DNA of 64,000 nucleotides, taken from Gordonia oryzae. Lineage in GTDB: Bacteria; Actinomycetota; Actinomycetes; Mycobacteriales; Mycobacteriaceae. Shown here piece after piece: positions 18,531-26,983 of this stretch. The stretch lies in contig NZ_RKMH01000004.1 in the NCBI RefSeq assembly GCF_003797185.1, positions 237,822 to 301,821 on the forward strand. Reading direction: 5' to 3'. Each line of letters begins with the position of its first letter. The stretch's first letter is position 1. The position numbers and the translations under genes were made by a program. Below the pieces are notes generated by a model. It was given only the letters and a program-made list of their open reading frames with translations. It searched no databases and was not told the origin of the DNA.

Positions 18531-19853
18531 GTGAATGCGTCCCAACGCGGCCGGAACACCCGGCCGCACGTAGTCATCCTCGGTGCCGGTTTCGCCGGTA
18601 TACACGCGGCGCGCAGCCTCCGGCGCGCGAAAGCGACGGTGACCGTCATCGATCGCGGTACGAGTCACCTGTTTCAGCCGTTGCTCTATCAATGCGCGAC
18701 GGGTCTGCTGTCGGAGGGCTCGATCAGCAGCCCCATCCGGCACCTACTGCGCAAGCAACGCAATGCCGACGTCTACTGCGCCGAGGCGACCGACATCGAT
18801 CCCGAGGCGCGCACTCTCACCGTCACCCGGCTCGACTCGTCGATCGAGCAGGTCGGGTACGACTACCTCGTCGTCGCGGTGGGTATGCGCACCGCCTACC
18901 ACGGCAACGAACACCTGATGGAGCACACCATCGGGATGAAGACCCTCGACGACGCACTTGCCATCCGCCGCCAGGTGATGGGCGCATTCGAGGTCGCCGA
19001 GACACTGCCCGATCCCGATCAGCGCAAGCCGTGGCTGACCTTCGCGATCGCCGGCGGCGGCCCCACGGGGGTCGAATTGGCAGGCCAAATACGGGAATTG
19101 GCGCACAACGCGTTGGCCCGGGAGTTCCGCAGCATCGACCCCGACGAGGCGCGGGTGATGCTGTTCCAGGGGGCCGACCGACTGTTGCCGTCGTTCAGTC
19201 CGTCGCTGTCGACGAGTGCGTTGCGCACCCTCGAACGACTAGGTGTAGAAACACATTTCGGGGTGCATGTGACCGACGTCGGTGCCGACACCGTCGAGAT
19301 CACCGAGAAAGAGTCCGGGGCGGTGCGCACCTTCGGTGCCCGCACCACGCTGTGGACGACCGGCGTCGAGGCGGTGCCGTTCGTGAAGTCGCTCGCCGAC
19401 GCCGTCGGGCTCGAACAGGAGCACGACGGCACCATCCCGGTTGCCGACGACCTCTCGGTCCCGGGTCATCCGGACATCTTCGTCGTCGGTGACGTCAGCT
19501 CCTACAATAAACTGCCCGGTGTCGCGGAGGTGGCGATGCAGGGCGGCAGGCATGCCGGAGAGGTGATCGCCGGGCTCCTCGCCGGAGGCTCCGATCGACC
19601 TGGATTTCGGTACCGGGACTTCGGTAGCGCCGCCTATATTTCCCGGAAGAATGCGATCCTGGAGGCCGGACCGCTGCGTCTGTCAGGGCGAGTGGGATGG
19701 TTTGCCTGGGGTGCGATCCACATCGCCTTCCTTGCCGGCATCCGCAACCGCACCGGCACCCTGGTCACCTGGGCGGCGACGCTACTCACCGACACCCGGC
19801 GCGAGCGCGCCTTCACCTACGGCGATCCGAAGACTGCGCGTAAGTCGTTCTGA
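18531..19853 (+). CDS. ndh: Type II NADH dehydrogenase (NDH-2)
   Basis: 440 residues from a GTG that opens directly before the FAD motif HVVILGAGFAGIHAARSL. A second Rossmann motif, FAIAGGGPTGVELAGQ, binds NAD(P)H, and DIFVVGDVSS near residue 320 is the conserved FAD-contacting site. The C-terminal amphipathic/hydrophobic region AWGAIHIAFLAGIRN supports membrane association. Transfers electrons from NADH to menaquinone without proton pumping. Longer upstream frame to 18312 overlaps the preceding gene and is rejected. Confidence 0.92.
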   Translation: MNASQRGRNTRPHVVILGAGFAGIHAARSLRRAKATVTVIDRGTSHLFQPLLYQCATGLLSEGSISSPIRHLLRKQRNADVYCAEATDIDPEARTLTVTRLDSSIEQVGYDYLVVAVGMRTAYHGNEHLMEHTIGMKTLDDALAIRRQVMGAFEVAETLPDPDQRKPWLTFAIAGGGPTGVELAGQIRELAHNALAREFRSIDPDEARVMLFQGADRLLPSFSPSLSTSALRTLERLGVETHFGVHVTDVGADTVEITEKESGAVRTFGARTTLWTTGVEAVPFVKSLADAVGLEQEHDGTIPVADDLSVPGHPDIFVVGDVSSYNKLPGVAEVAMQGGRHAGEVIAGLLAGGSDRPGFRYRDFGSAAYISRKNAILEAGPLRLSGRVGWFAWGAIHIAFLAGIRNRTGTLVTWAATLLTDTRRERAFTYGDPKTARKSF

Positions 19854-20180
19854 GAGAAGCCGTGTCGCAAGGCGAGTACCGGACCTCCCGCGAGCCGACT
19901 TTTGGGCACAAGTGCACGAACGGGTACCGATACAACCGGCCCGGTGATCGCGCGACCGACAGAATCTGAGGACAACACCTTCGGGCTCGTGGAAAGGGTG
20001 TGGATGTGGCTGCGATACTGGTCATCTCACCAGGTTCTCCAGACTCGCCGCACGCGGCTCATCCCTCGACCACCGGGGGTCAGGGGCGAGCGAGGGGTGG
20101 TGAAAACGCTCGACCGTCAGGGGCGGAGTCGACGATCTGGTCGCGCGGCATCTCAGACATGGCGGTGGGGGTCAATGGCG
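19854..20180. other. Convergent intergenic region between ndh and the retron
   Basis: 327 bp between two convergent genes. No frame has convincing coding character and I see no strong intrinsic terminator. In particular, no small effector gene is visible downstream of the reverse transcriptase. Confidence 0.45.
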
Positions 20181-21452
20181 TCAGGAGTCCCAGTCGACGG
20201 CGTCGGCCATCTGTAGGAGACGTCGGCGGCGCGTGGGATTGGTGGCACCGACCCAAGAGATCAGTCCGAGCACGTGTGCGCGGAAGTCGGGATGGTTGGT
20301 GTGATTCTGCGACTGCGCGCCGTGCGCCGCGGCATTGTGCAGCAGTGCGCGCAGGTTGTCGTAGGAGGCGCGTGAGACCTGGGGTCGGTCGTTGACCACC
20401 AACCCGGCAAGGCGTTGCTGTTGGTGCTGGTACATGACGCGGACCTTATCGGGGTGTGCTGTGAAGCCTTCGGCCTCAATGATCTTCAGGACCACCCACA
20501 ACGTGCGATCGGCGTCCATGGAGTCTCCCGAGAGGGCGAGATCGTCGCCGTATCGGGTATAGCGCAGCCCATTGGCACGGGCGTACCCATCCAACCGGCG
20601 ATCGAGTCCGCGCATTACCAGGTTCGCCAGCTGGGGTGACGTCGGAGCGCCCTGCGGGAGGTGGCGGTCGCGCAGCAGTGCGCGATGAGCCGGATCAATA
20701 CCACCGAGTTCATCGATGGGTGTTGCGGTGGTGCAGAGTTCGGCAAGGATGCGGGCGATGTGTGCCGGGTAGCCGACCTCATGGAACACCCTGCGCACTC
20801 GGGCAGTGGTGATGGTTTCGAAGCAGTGTCGGAGGTCGGCGCGCAGTACGACGGGTTGATCGGAGTGGGGCCACGCGAAAGCGGTGGTCGACGATCCGGC
20901 GACGAACCCGCGCGCGCAGGGATGTGCCGGTATGTGTTCCACGAGGCGCCGCAGCAGGCGGCGCTGGGTTTCGCGCATCCGTGGCTTCGGTGCTTCGATC
21001 ACCCGAAAGCCGTCCCGCTTGCTCCGGCGCCAGATTCGATAGTGGCGTAACGGCGGTCGCGAAGTCCGTAGCCAGCCGCCGCGATCGGCAAACCATTCGA
21101 GTTCTGGCACGGTGAAATCCAGCCAGTGCGCCAACTGTGTCACGTCGTAGAGGTCGGGAAGTCCTTCCGGCACAGTCCCACTCGATCGGGGCTCCTGTGG
21201 CCGGAGGATGAGGGGCGGCTCCGGCGGCAGCAACGTCCACGGTGCGAGGGCCTCGATGAGTACCGCTTCGGGATGGCGAGGTTCGGTCGGGGAGAGCTCG
21301 AACAGGCGCGGTGCCACCGCATCCGCCAGATCCTGGGAGAGTACTGCCCGCAGTGCGCGGAGCACCTCCGGCCAGGTCCATCCGGTGTGGATCCGCGAGA
21401 ACTCGGCGGCGAGATCGCGGACTTGATCGAAAGCCAGAGTGGCGTCGGTCAT
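20181..21452 (-). CDS. Retron-type reverse transcriptase
   Basis: 423 residues from ATG 21452. Palm motifs: VVLRADLRHCFETI (first catalytic Asp 205), LPQGAPTSPQLANLVM (265-280) and the catalytic YTRYGDDLALSG (YGDD at 301-304), followed by RLAGLVVN (348-354), matching the VTG box that retron enzymes use to read their own RNA. About 100-130 residues precede the fingers, longer than typical 320-residue retron enzymes. ATG 21470 is an alternative start; the longer frame to 21599 would read through the ncRNA and is rejected. Directly upstream lies an msr-msd-like RNA. Expected role: synthesis of msDNA as part of an anti-phage unit; the effector is not identified. Confidence 0.9.
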   Translation of the reverse strand: MTDATLAFDQVRDLAAEFSRIHTGWTWPEVLRALRAVLSQDLADAVAPRLFELSPTEPRHPEAVLIEALAPWTLLPPEPPLILRPQEPRSSGTVPEGLPDLYDVTQLAHWLDFTVPELEWFADRGGWLRTSRPPLRHYRIWRRSKRDGFRVIEAPKPRMRETQRRLLRRLVEHIPAHPCARGFVAGSSTTAFAWPHSDQPVVLRADLRHCFETITTARVRRVFHEVGYPAHIARILAELCTTATPIDELGGIDPAHRALLRDRHLPQGAPTSPQLANLVMRGLDRRLDGYARANGLRYTRYGDDLALSGDSMDADRTLWVVLKIIEAEGFTAHPDKVRVMYQHQQQRLAGLVVNDRPQVSRASYDNLRALLHNAAAHGAQSQNHTNHPDFRAHVLGLISWVGATNPTRRRRLLQMADAVDWDS

Positions 21453-21498
21453 CGAGTGATCCAACCGCATCGACCACGTCGAGCACGGGCGTTCGGAC

Positions 21499-21659
21499 GA
21501 TGGATGACGGGTGCGGTGACCACAACCATGCTGCGGCGCCGGCCTGCACGTGCAGCGTGCTGCGCGGCGTCGGACGCAGTGCCCAACTGTGAACTGCACC
21601 CAGGGGTTACCCCTGAGACGGATCGAACCGATCCCCTCTCACCACACCCGTCGCCCATC
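21499..21659 (-). ncRNA. Retron msr-msd non-coding RNA
   Basis: On the minus strand the 5' end at 21659-21639 (…GACGGGTGTGGTGA) pairs with the 3' end at 21519-21499 (TCACCGCACCCGTC…) over 21 positions with one C-A mismatch and two G-U pairs, like the a1/a2 repeats of retrons. Inside, two tight msr-type hairpins follow: GGATCG-GTT-CGATCC (with outer TGAGA/TCTCA) and CAGGGG-TAA-CCCCTG at 21602-21617. Then comes a long imperfect stem (CTGCG/CGCAG, CGCCG/CGGCG) of about 75 nt ending in a CTGCACGTGCAG apex, the candidate msd. Length of 161 nt and position 47 nt before the reverse transcriptase start fit known retrons. Confidence 0.8.
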
Positions 21660-21698
21660 ACCTGCCATCGTGCCACGGGCGGCGTGCATAGTGGCGGA

Positions 21699-22769
21699 CT
21701 ACAACCAGTCTCGCCGCTTGAACGTGGTGTACAGGGCGATCACGGTGACCGCGATCAACACCGAGCTGACCATGAAACCGGTGGTGGTCTGGAAGAACGG
21801 GAACGAGACGTTCTGCCCGTAGAAGCCGGTAATGGCGGTGGGCACGGCGATGATCGCGGCCCACCCCGTCAGCTTCTTCATGACGGTGTTCAGGCGGGCG
21901 TCGGCCAACGACAGGGTGGTCTCGAACACCGTGGTGATCATGTCGCGCAACGATTCTGTCCACTCCGCCGCTCGCAGCGCGTGGTCGTAGAGGTCGGAGA
22001 AGTGGGGGTCGAGTTCCGGTGGCGCCTCGTTCTCGTAGCGGTGCCGCTGGATCGCCGCAATGACCTCGCGCATGGGCACCACGACTCGGCGCAGAAGCAC
22101 GAGGTCCTTACGGAGATCGTAGGTTCGGCGCTGCAATGTTCGAGCGGCGACGGACTCGTCGAACAGTAGGGCCTCGAGATCCTCGATGTCGTTGTCGAGG
22201 CGCTGGACGGCATCGAAGTGTCCGTCGACGACGACGTCGAGCAGGCCGTGCAGCAACGCGCCGATGCCATATTGTTCGCCGCCGATCTCCGCCCATCGCT
22301 GGGTTACCACGGAGATGTCGAATCCCGGCGTCATCCGCACCGTGATCAACGCATTTTGCTTGACGAAAATCGAAATGCGATGCAGAACAAACGACTTGGC
22401 GCGTTGCGTGTACGGGGAGTGCTGATCCGAACGCGCCGCGTCGCCCGTCGGTGGATTCGTGTCGTCGCCGGTCGGGGCGGCGGTGATCGCGTAGACGGTC
22501 ATGAAGGTGTAGTCGCGGTAATTCACGGTCTTGACGCGCTCGGCGGCGGCGATCGTGTCCTCGATCGCAACGCTGTCGAGGTCGAGTTCTTTTGCCAACG
22601 CAATCAGATCATCGTGAGACGGGCAGTCGAGATCGGCCCAGATCAGCGTGTCGGCGCAGTGGAGACGATCGGAGATGCCGTCGAGTGAGAAACCATCGAC
22701 CTTCTGCCCCTCCTTCCAAATCTGGCCGCGAATACGCGTTCGGCGATCCGAATCCGGTGTGCCCGCCAT
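21699..22769 (-). CDS. corA: CorA-family divalent cation transporter
   Basis: 356 residues from ATG 22769. A large acidic/helical cytoplasmic domain is followed by two C-terminal membrane helices (WAAIIAVPTAITGFYGQN and FMVSSVLIAVTVIALY) and a basic tail KRRDW. The selectivity loop reads YGQN rather than the classical YGMN, a variant common in actinobacterial members. Mediates Mg2+ (or Co2+) uptake. It ends 39 nt before the retron RNA on the same strand; it looks like a core gene, not a retron effector. Divergent from the acyltransferase gene, starts 58 bp apart. Confidence 0.88.
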   Translation of the reverse strand: MAGTPDSDRRTRIRGQIWKEGQKVDGFSLDGISDRLHCADTLIWADLDCPSHDDLIALAKELDLDSVAIEDTIAAAERVKTVNYRDYTFMTVYAITAAPTGDDTNPPTGDAARSDQHSPYTQRAKSFVLHRISIFVKQNALITVRMTPGFDISVVTQRWAEIGGEQYGIGALLHGLLDVVVDGHFDAVQRLDNDIEDLEALLFDESVAARTLQRRTYDLRKDLVLLRRVVVPMREVIAAIQRHRYENEAPPELDPHFSDLYDHALRAAEWTESLRDMITTVFETTLSLADARLNTVMKKLTGWAAIIAVPTAITGFYGQNVSFPFFQTTTGFMVSSVLIAVTVIALYTTFKRRDWL

Positions 22770-22827
22770 GGAATCATCGTGCCACCACCTGCGCGGTGGG
22801 CGGCGCAGCGGCTGGCAGGATCGGCGC

Positions 22828-23973
22828 ATGGCCTCGCGCGTTCCCGCACTTACCGGCGTGCGCACCATCGCTGCGCTGTCGGTGTGCTTGACCCACGCCG
22901 CGTTCTGGACCGGGCACTACACAGACGACTACGCCGGCCGACTGTTCGCGCGCTTCGAGATCGGTGTCGCGATCTTCTTCGTGCTCTCGGGGTACCTGTT
23001 GTTCACGCCCTGGGTGCGGGCGGCGCGCGCGGACATCCGCGACTCGCAACTGCCTGGCGTCGGACGGTACTTCTGGCACCGGGCGCGACGCATCCTGCCC
23101 GCGTACTGGATCACCGTCATCGGCGTCTATCTGCTGTACGCGATCGCCCCACCCGGCGGCGAGGAGTCACCGACCGGCACCGGCTGGTCGGGCTTCCTGC
23201 GCAACATGACGCTGACGCAGGTGTACGGGTTCGGGCACCTGCACTCCGGGCTGACGCAGATGTGGAGCCTGGCCGCCGAAGTCGCGTTCTATTTGGTCCT
23301 GCCGCTGGTCGGCTGGATCGTCATGGCCGGTCTGATCCGTGGACCGGGTCGTCGCGGCGGGTGGCGACCGGATCTTCTCATCGCGGCGCTGGTGCCGTTG
23401 TTGCTGGTCAGCCCCGTGTGGTCGGCGATCGTCGCGGGCAGTGCGGGGATGAATCCGACAGCACGTTTGTGGGCGCCGGCCTTCTTCGGCTGGTTCGTCG
23501 GCGGGATGCTACTCGCGGTCTGCGCGCCGCTGATCCGCCGGTGGAACACCACCGCATGGGTAGGCGTCGCTATCGCCGCGTTTCTGGTGTCCGGGAGCTC
23601 GATCGCGGGCGAACCGACGATCACCCCGACCACTGCGTCGGCGACGATCGTCAAACACGTGTTGTATCTGGTGATCGCCGTCGGTCTCGTCGGCCCGCTC
23701 ACCGGCGCCGATCAGTGGTCCTGGTGGGCGCGGGTGTGTGCCAGCCGACCGATGGTGTTCCTCGGTGAGATCTCCTACGAGTTGTTCTGTGTGCACGTCA
23801 TCGTTCTCGAGGTGGTCATGGCCGCGCTCGGTTATCGCGTGTTCAGCGGAAACGTACTGATCGCGTGTGGTCTCACCACGGCCATCAGCGTCGTGCTGGC
23901 GTGGGCGCTGCACCGTGTGACCGCGCCGCTGTGGCGTGCGCGGACACCCGGGGCCGTCGGTTCCCGCAGGTAG
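22828..23973 (+). CDS. Acyltransferase 3 family membrane protein (OafA/YrhL-like)
   Basis: 381 residues from ATG 22828. The N-terminus VPALTGVRTIAALSV matches the conserved start of acyltransferase 3 proteins, and the H of SVCLTHAAFWTG is the catalytic-type histidine; about ten membrane segments follow, ending in a basic tail. Such enzymes O-acylate sugars or lipids at the envelope. The acceptor is unknown. The reading frame upstream to 22648 overlaps corA and is rejected. Confidence 0.85.
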   Translation: MASRVPALTGVRTIAALSVCLTHAAFWTGHYTDDYAGRLFARFEIGVAIFFVLSGYLLFTPWVRAARADIRDSQLPGVGRYFWHRARRILPAYWITVIGVYLLYAIAPPGGEESPTGTGWSGFLRNMTLTQVYGFGHLHSGLTQMWSLAAEVAFYLVLPLVGWIVMAGLIRGPGRRGGWRPDLLIAALVPLLLVSPVWSAIVAGSAGMNPTARLWAPAFFGWFVGGMLLAVCAPLIRRWNTTAWVGVAIAAFLVSGSSIAGEPTITPTTASATIVKHVLYLVIAVGLVGPLTGADQWSWWARVCASRPMVFLGEISYELFCVHVIVLEVVMAALGYRVFSGNVLIACGLTTAISVVLAWALHRVTAPLWRARTPGAVGSRR

Positions 23974-24035
23974 GATGGATGAGCAAGACGGCGCAGAAGT
24001 AGCCTGGCCAGCAAGCAGGGTGACGAGGTGGGTTC

Positions 24036-25280
24036 ATGATCGACGACGACGGAGTGCGGGGCAAGGCGGCACGCGTCAGCGGCCCGAGCAGCGGGGAGAT
24101 CCGGCAGTGGTGCGACCGGTCGGCCATGCCCGGTGAACGGCCGGAATTGTCCGATGTGGCCGCCATCCTGGTCGCGTCGGGTTATCTCACTCCGACGGGC
24201 CGGGCCATCGTCATCCGCCGTGTGTCCACCGGTCTGCCGTTGCCGATCGTAGCGGGTGGCTTCGGCGAGATGCGACGTCTGCAGCGGGCGATCGTCCAGC
24301 TTGAGTCACAGCAGTCGGGTCCGATGGTGCCCGGTGTGATCGCCGCGGTGATGCGTAACCGGCTCAATGGTCTGGTCCGGCGACGCGAGGACGCACACAA
24401 GGCGTTCGTCACTGGCAAGGGCGTCTTCGCCGGCGGTACCCGTGCCATTCGCCGCGAACGTCGCGAGAACGTCTATCTTGAACTCGATGAGCGCGAACGG
24501 CTCTTCGCCGGGTTGCTGTGTACGCCGACCCCCAACGTGAGCACGATGCGCGCGGTGCGCCGTGCGGGCACCGTCGCGGTCGAGCGCATCGCCAGTGTCG
24601 TCGGACAGGTCGCGGCGCGGTCCGGTAATCGGCAGGTGGAGCAGTGGGCTGAGCAGGTCACCGCGGCGACCGATCGTGACGCCCACGTGCCCGCGGTGCC
24701 CGGGTCGGCGAATTTCGTCGACGGATACGAGGCGCTGCTATTCATCGCCGGCCACTACTACGACCGGATCATGACCAATCCCGCTTGGCGCTCAGACCAT
24801 TTCGCGATGCAGCGGACTCAGGTGAACCTGCACTCCGAACTCGCCGAGATCGCCGCCGACGTCATCGCCTTGCGTGCGGTGCGCGTCGACCTGGACCGGG
24901 CCAAGCGCAATGGTGGCTTCGACCGCGCCTTCGCCGAGCAGATCGACCGCCGCGAGACCACGTTGCGACCGGTGTGGTCCGAGCTGATCGATCGGGTGCA
25001 GGCGTTGTCCGACGTGGCACACGTCGTCGAGTCCGCGGCAACGGAATTGCGGATCCTGGCCGAATACAACAAGGCCGCCACGATCGACGATCGGATCGAT
25101 GCCCTCGTTGCCCGGTCGGGTGATCGCGAGATCTCGATGGACAATGCCAAACGGCTGTCCGAGCAGGTTCGCAGCGGCGAGGAGCAGTTGCGCATCTACC
25201 GTGATGTGTTGCAGGGAAACATCGCTCGGATCTCACCAGCGGTTCCCAGGGAGCTCCCCGCACGGTACGAACCGTCCTGA
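24036..25280 (+). CDS. Conserved hypothetical protein, helical and charged
   Basis: 414 residues from ATG 24036. Not recognised. Arg/Glu/Ala-rich with long predicted helices (IAADVIALRAVRVDLDRA, ATELRILAEYNK), no signal peptide or membrane segment. The reading has strong GC3 bias and is certainly coding. No operon partner is obvious; the thioesterase converges 21 bp downstream. Confidence 0.75.
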   Translation: MIDDDGVRGKAARVSGPSSGEIRQWCDRSAMPGERPELSDVAAILVASGYLTPTGRAIVIRRVSTGLPLPIVAGGFGEMRRLQRAIVQLESQQSGPMVPGVIAAVMRNRLNGLVRRREDAHKAFVTGKGVFAGGTRAIRRERRENVYLELDERERLFAGLLCTPTPNVSTMRAVRRAGTVAVERIASVVGQVAARSGNRQVEQWAEQVTAATDRDAHVPAVPGSANFVDGYEALLFIAGHYYDRIMTNPAWRSDHFAMQRTQVNLHSELAEIAADVIALRAVRVDLDRAKRNGGFDRAFAEQIDRRETTLRPVWSELIDRVQALSDVAHVVESAATELRILAEYNKAATIDDRIDALVARSGDREISMDNAKRLSEQVRSGEEQLRIYRDVLQGNIARISPAVPRELPARYEPS

Positions 25281-25301
25281 CCCCTCGGTCGCTCGAGGCG
25301 G

Positions 25302-25781
25302 TCAGCGTGACCAGGCGCGCAAGTAGCCCTTCTCGGTATCAGTGAGGCGACGCAAACTGTGAGCCTCGATGTCGACGACGGCCATCTGGGTGCTGGCCAC
25401 ACACGCCGGTTTGCTCATCGGGTCGGCGTGCGCACCCCGGATCTCGTAGCCGATCGTGAAGTCGACGGACCGAAAACCCTTGATCCACATGCCGATGCGC
25501 AACGGCGAGTCGTCATGGCGGAGCTGACTCTGATATCGGATCTCGACGTGCACGATCATCGCGCTCTTGATCAGCGGGGTGTACTCCTCGCCCGCGGAGA
25601 GCAGCCACGCAATCCGGGCTTCCTCCATGAGCGTGACCATCCGGGCGTGGTTGATGTGACCAAAAGCATCCATGTCAGACCAGCGCACGCCGACCTCGGA
25701 AGTGAACGCGCATTCGCGTGCGGCCACACCGCTCTCACCTGCGGTGTTTGCTGGGTTACGGCCGGTGTTTGCGGTACTCAC
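25302..25781 (-). CDS. Acyl-CoA thioesterase, hotdog fold (4HBT/YbgC-like)
   Basis: 159 residues. VRWSDMDAFGHINHARMVTLMEEAR is the hotdog helix with the catalytic Asp of DxDxxGHxNN-type enzymes, and the rest follows the single-hotdog length. Hydrolyses acyl-CoA thioesters; chain specificity unknown. Monocistronic, divergent from the mycolyltransferase-like gene with 166 bp between starts. Confidence 0.85.
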   Translation of the reverse strand: MSTANTGRNPANTAGESGVAARECAFTSEVGVRWSDMDAFGHINHARMVTLMEEARIAWLLSAGEEYTPLIKSAMIVHVEIRYQSQLRHDDSPLRIGMWIKGFRSVDFTIGYEIRGAHADPMSKPACVASTQMAVVDIEAHSLRRLTDTEKGYLRAWSR

Positions 25782-25947
25782 TGACCCACGCTCCTGAATG
25801 CCGGCTGTGAAATCACCTTCGGGTCTTCACGCTTTCGTTACCCGTAGTAGTCTTCCATCCGCACCGCGTCCTCGATAATGGGGGGCGGTGTATCTGCGAA
25901 GTGCGGTACCGCAATGCGTTCGTGGGCTACCGGGTTCGGTGGTTGGG

Positions 25948-26961
25948 ATGAGGTTATTGATGATGCGCACAAGGCGAGTCGCCGCAATGGTGGCGACCAT
26001 ACTCGGTGTCGGGGTGCTGGGTGCGGGTTTGCTCGGTCCCGCAGTAGCGGACGCGGCACCACGCGTCGAGGCGCGCATCGTCACCACCAGGGCGATGAGT
26101 GAATTACGCACCGACGTCTGGGTGGATTCCCCGTCGATGAAACAGCGCATCAAGGTCAGCGTGCTGACCCCGGCGTACTCCAGTGGTCCGCGCCCGACGG
26201 TCTATATGCTCGACGGCGCCGGTGCCGATGGCGACGTCAGCGACTGGATCACCAAGGGCCACGCCGGCGCGTTCTTCGCGAACAAGAACGTCAACGTCGT
26301 CCTCCCTGTCGGTGGAGCGGGCACGTTCTACACCGACTGGCAGCATGCCGACCCCAAGCTCGGCAAGCCGATGTGGGAGACCTTCCTCACCAAAGAACTT
26401 CCCCCGCTAATCAATTCGCGGTTCAACGGCAACGGCAGCAACGCGGTGATCGGGTTGTCGATGGGCGGACAGGCGTCGTTCGCGCTGGCCATCCGCCATC
26501 CGGAGCTGTACTCGGGTCTCGCATCACTCAGCGGTTGCCCGCAGGTATCCGGGGCAGTCAACGAGGCCTACGTGCGCACCACCGTCGGTCGCGACGGCGG
26601 CGATGCCACCAACATGTGGGGCCCGTTCGGGTCCCTCGGCTGGCAGGAGCACGACCCGAGCCTGCATCTGAACGAGCTGCGCGGCAAAGACATTTTCATC
26701 TCCGCCGGTTCCGGTGCCATCGGCCCACTGGACATCACGCGACGCATCGAGCCCGATGAGGGTCCGCCCGCAGCGGTCACCGCGTCGTCGTCGGCGCTGG
26801 AGGCCGGGGCCTACCGATGCTCATTGGAGTTCGCGTGGGACCTGCGCACCCACAACGTGCCCTACACCGACGGCTTCCGCCTGATCGGCACACACACCTG
26901 GGCCTACTGGGAGCAGGACCTGCCCGCCGCGTGGGCAACGGTCTCGCGGCACCTGTACTGA
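25948..26961 (+). CDS. Secreted mycolyltransferase-like esterase (antigen 85 family)
   Basis: 337 residues from ATG 25948. A signal peptide covers about residues 1-36: basic MMRTRR, hydrophobic VATILGVGVLGAGLLG, cleavage after AVADA. The mature protein has PTVYMLDGAG, the nucleophile elbow GLSMGGQASF (Ser171) and a late GTHTWAYW histidine, the Ag85/esterase D pattern. In mycolata these enzymes move mycolic acids between trehalose and arabinogalactan in the cell wall. ATG 25963 is an alternative start. A different secreted esterase activity cannot be excluded. Confidence 0.85.
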   Translation: MRLLMMRTRRVAAMVATILGVGVLGAGLLGPAVADAAPRVEARIVTTRAMSELRTDVWVDSPSMKQRIKVSVLTPAYSSGPRPTVYMLDGAGADGDVSDWITKGHAGAFFANKNVNVVLPVGGAGTFYTDWQHADPKLGKPMWETFLTKELPPLINSRFNGNGSNAVIGLSMGGQASFALAIRHPELYSGLASLSGCPQVSGAVNEAYVRTTVGRDGGDATNMWGPFGSLGWQEHDPSLHLNELRGKDIFISAGSGAIGPLDITRRIEPDEGPPAAVTASSSALEAGAYRCSLEFAWDLRTHNVPYTDGFRLIGTHTWAYWEQDLPAAWATVSRHLY

Positions 26962-26983
26962 GCCCACCTGCCGCAACCAGACC

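Noticed and set aside
19902..20395. Plus-strand frames in the ndh-retron gap
   Set aside because: They run antisense into the reverse transcriptase gene, lack ribosome binding sites and show no recognisable motif.
21453..21599. Upstream extension of the reverse transcriptase frame
   Set aside because: Would translate through the retron RNA and gives Arg/Cys/His-rich text without family features; ATG 21452 or 21470 fits retron layout.
21699..22769. corA as the retron effector (two-helix membrane protein)
   Set aside because: It is a full-length CorA with large cytoplasmic domain and selectivity loop, resembling a core transporter; co-orientation alone is not evidence.
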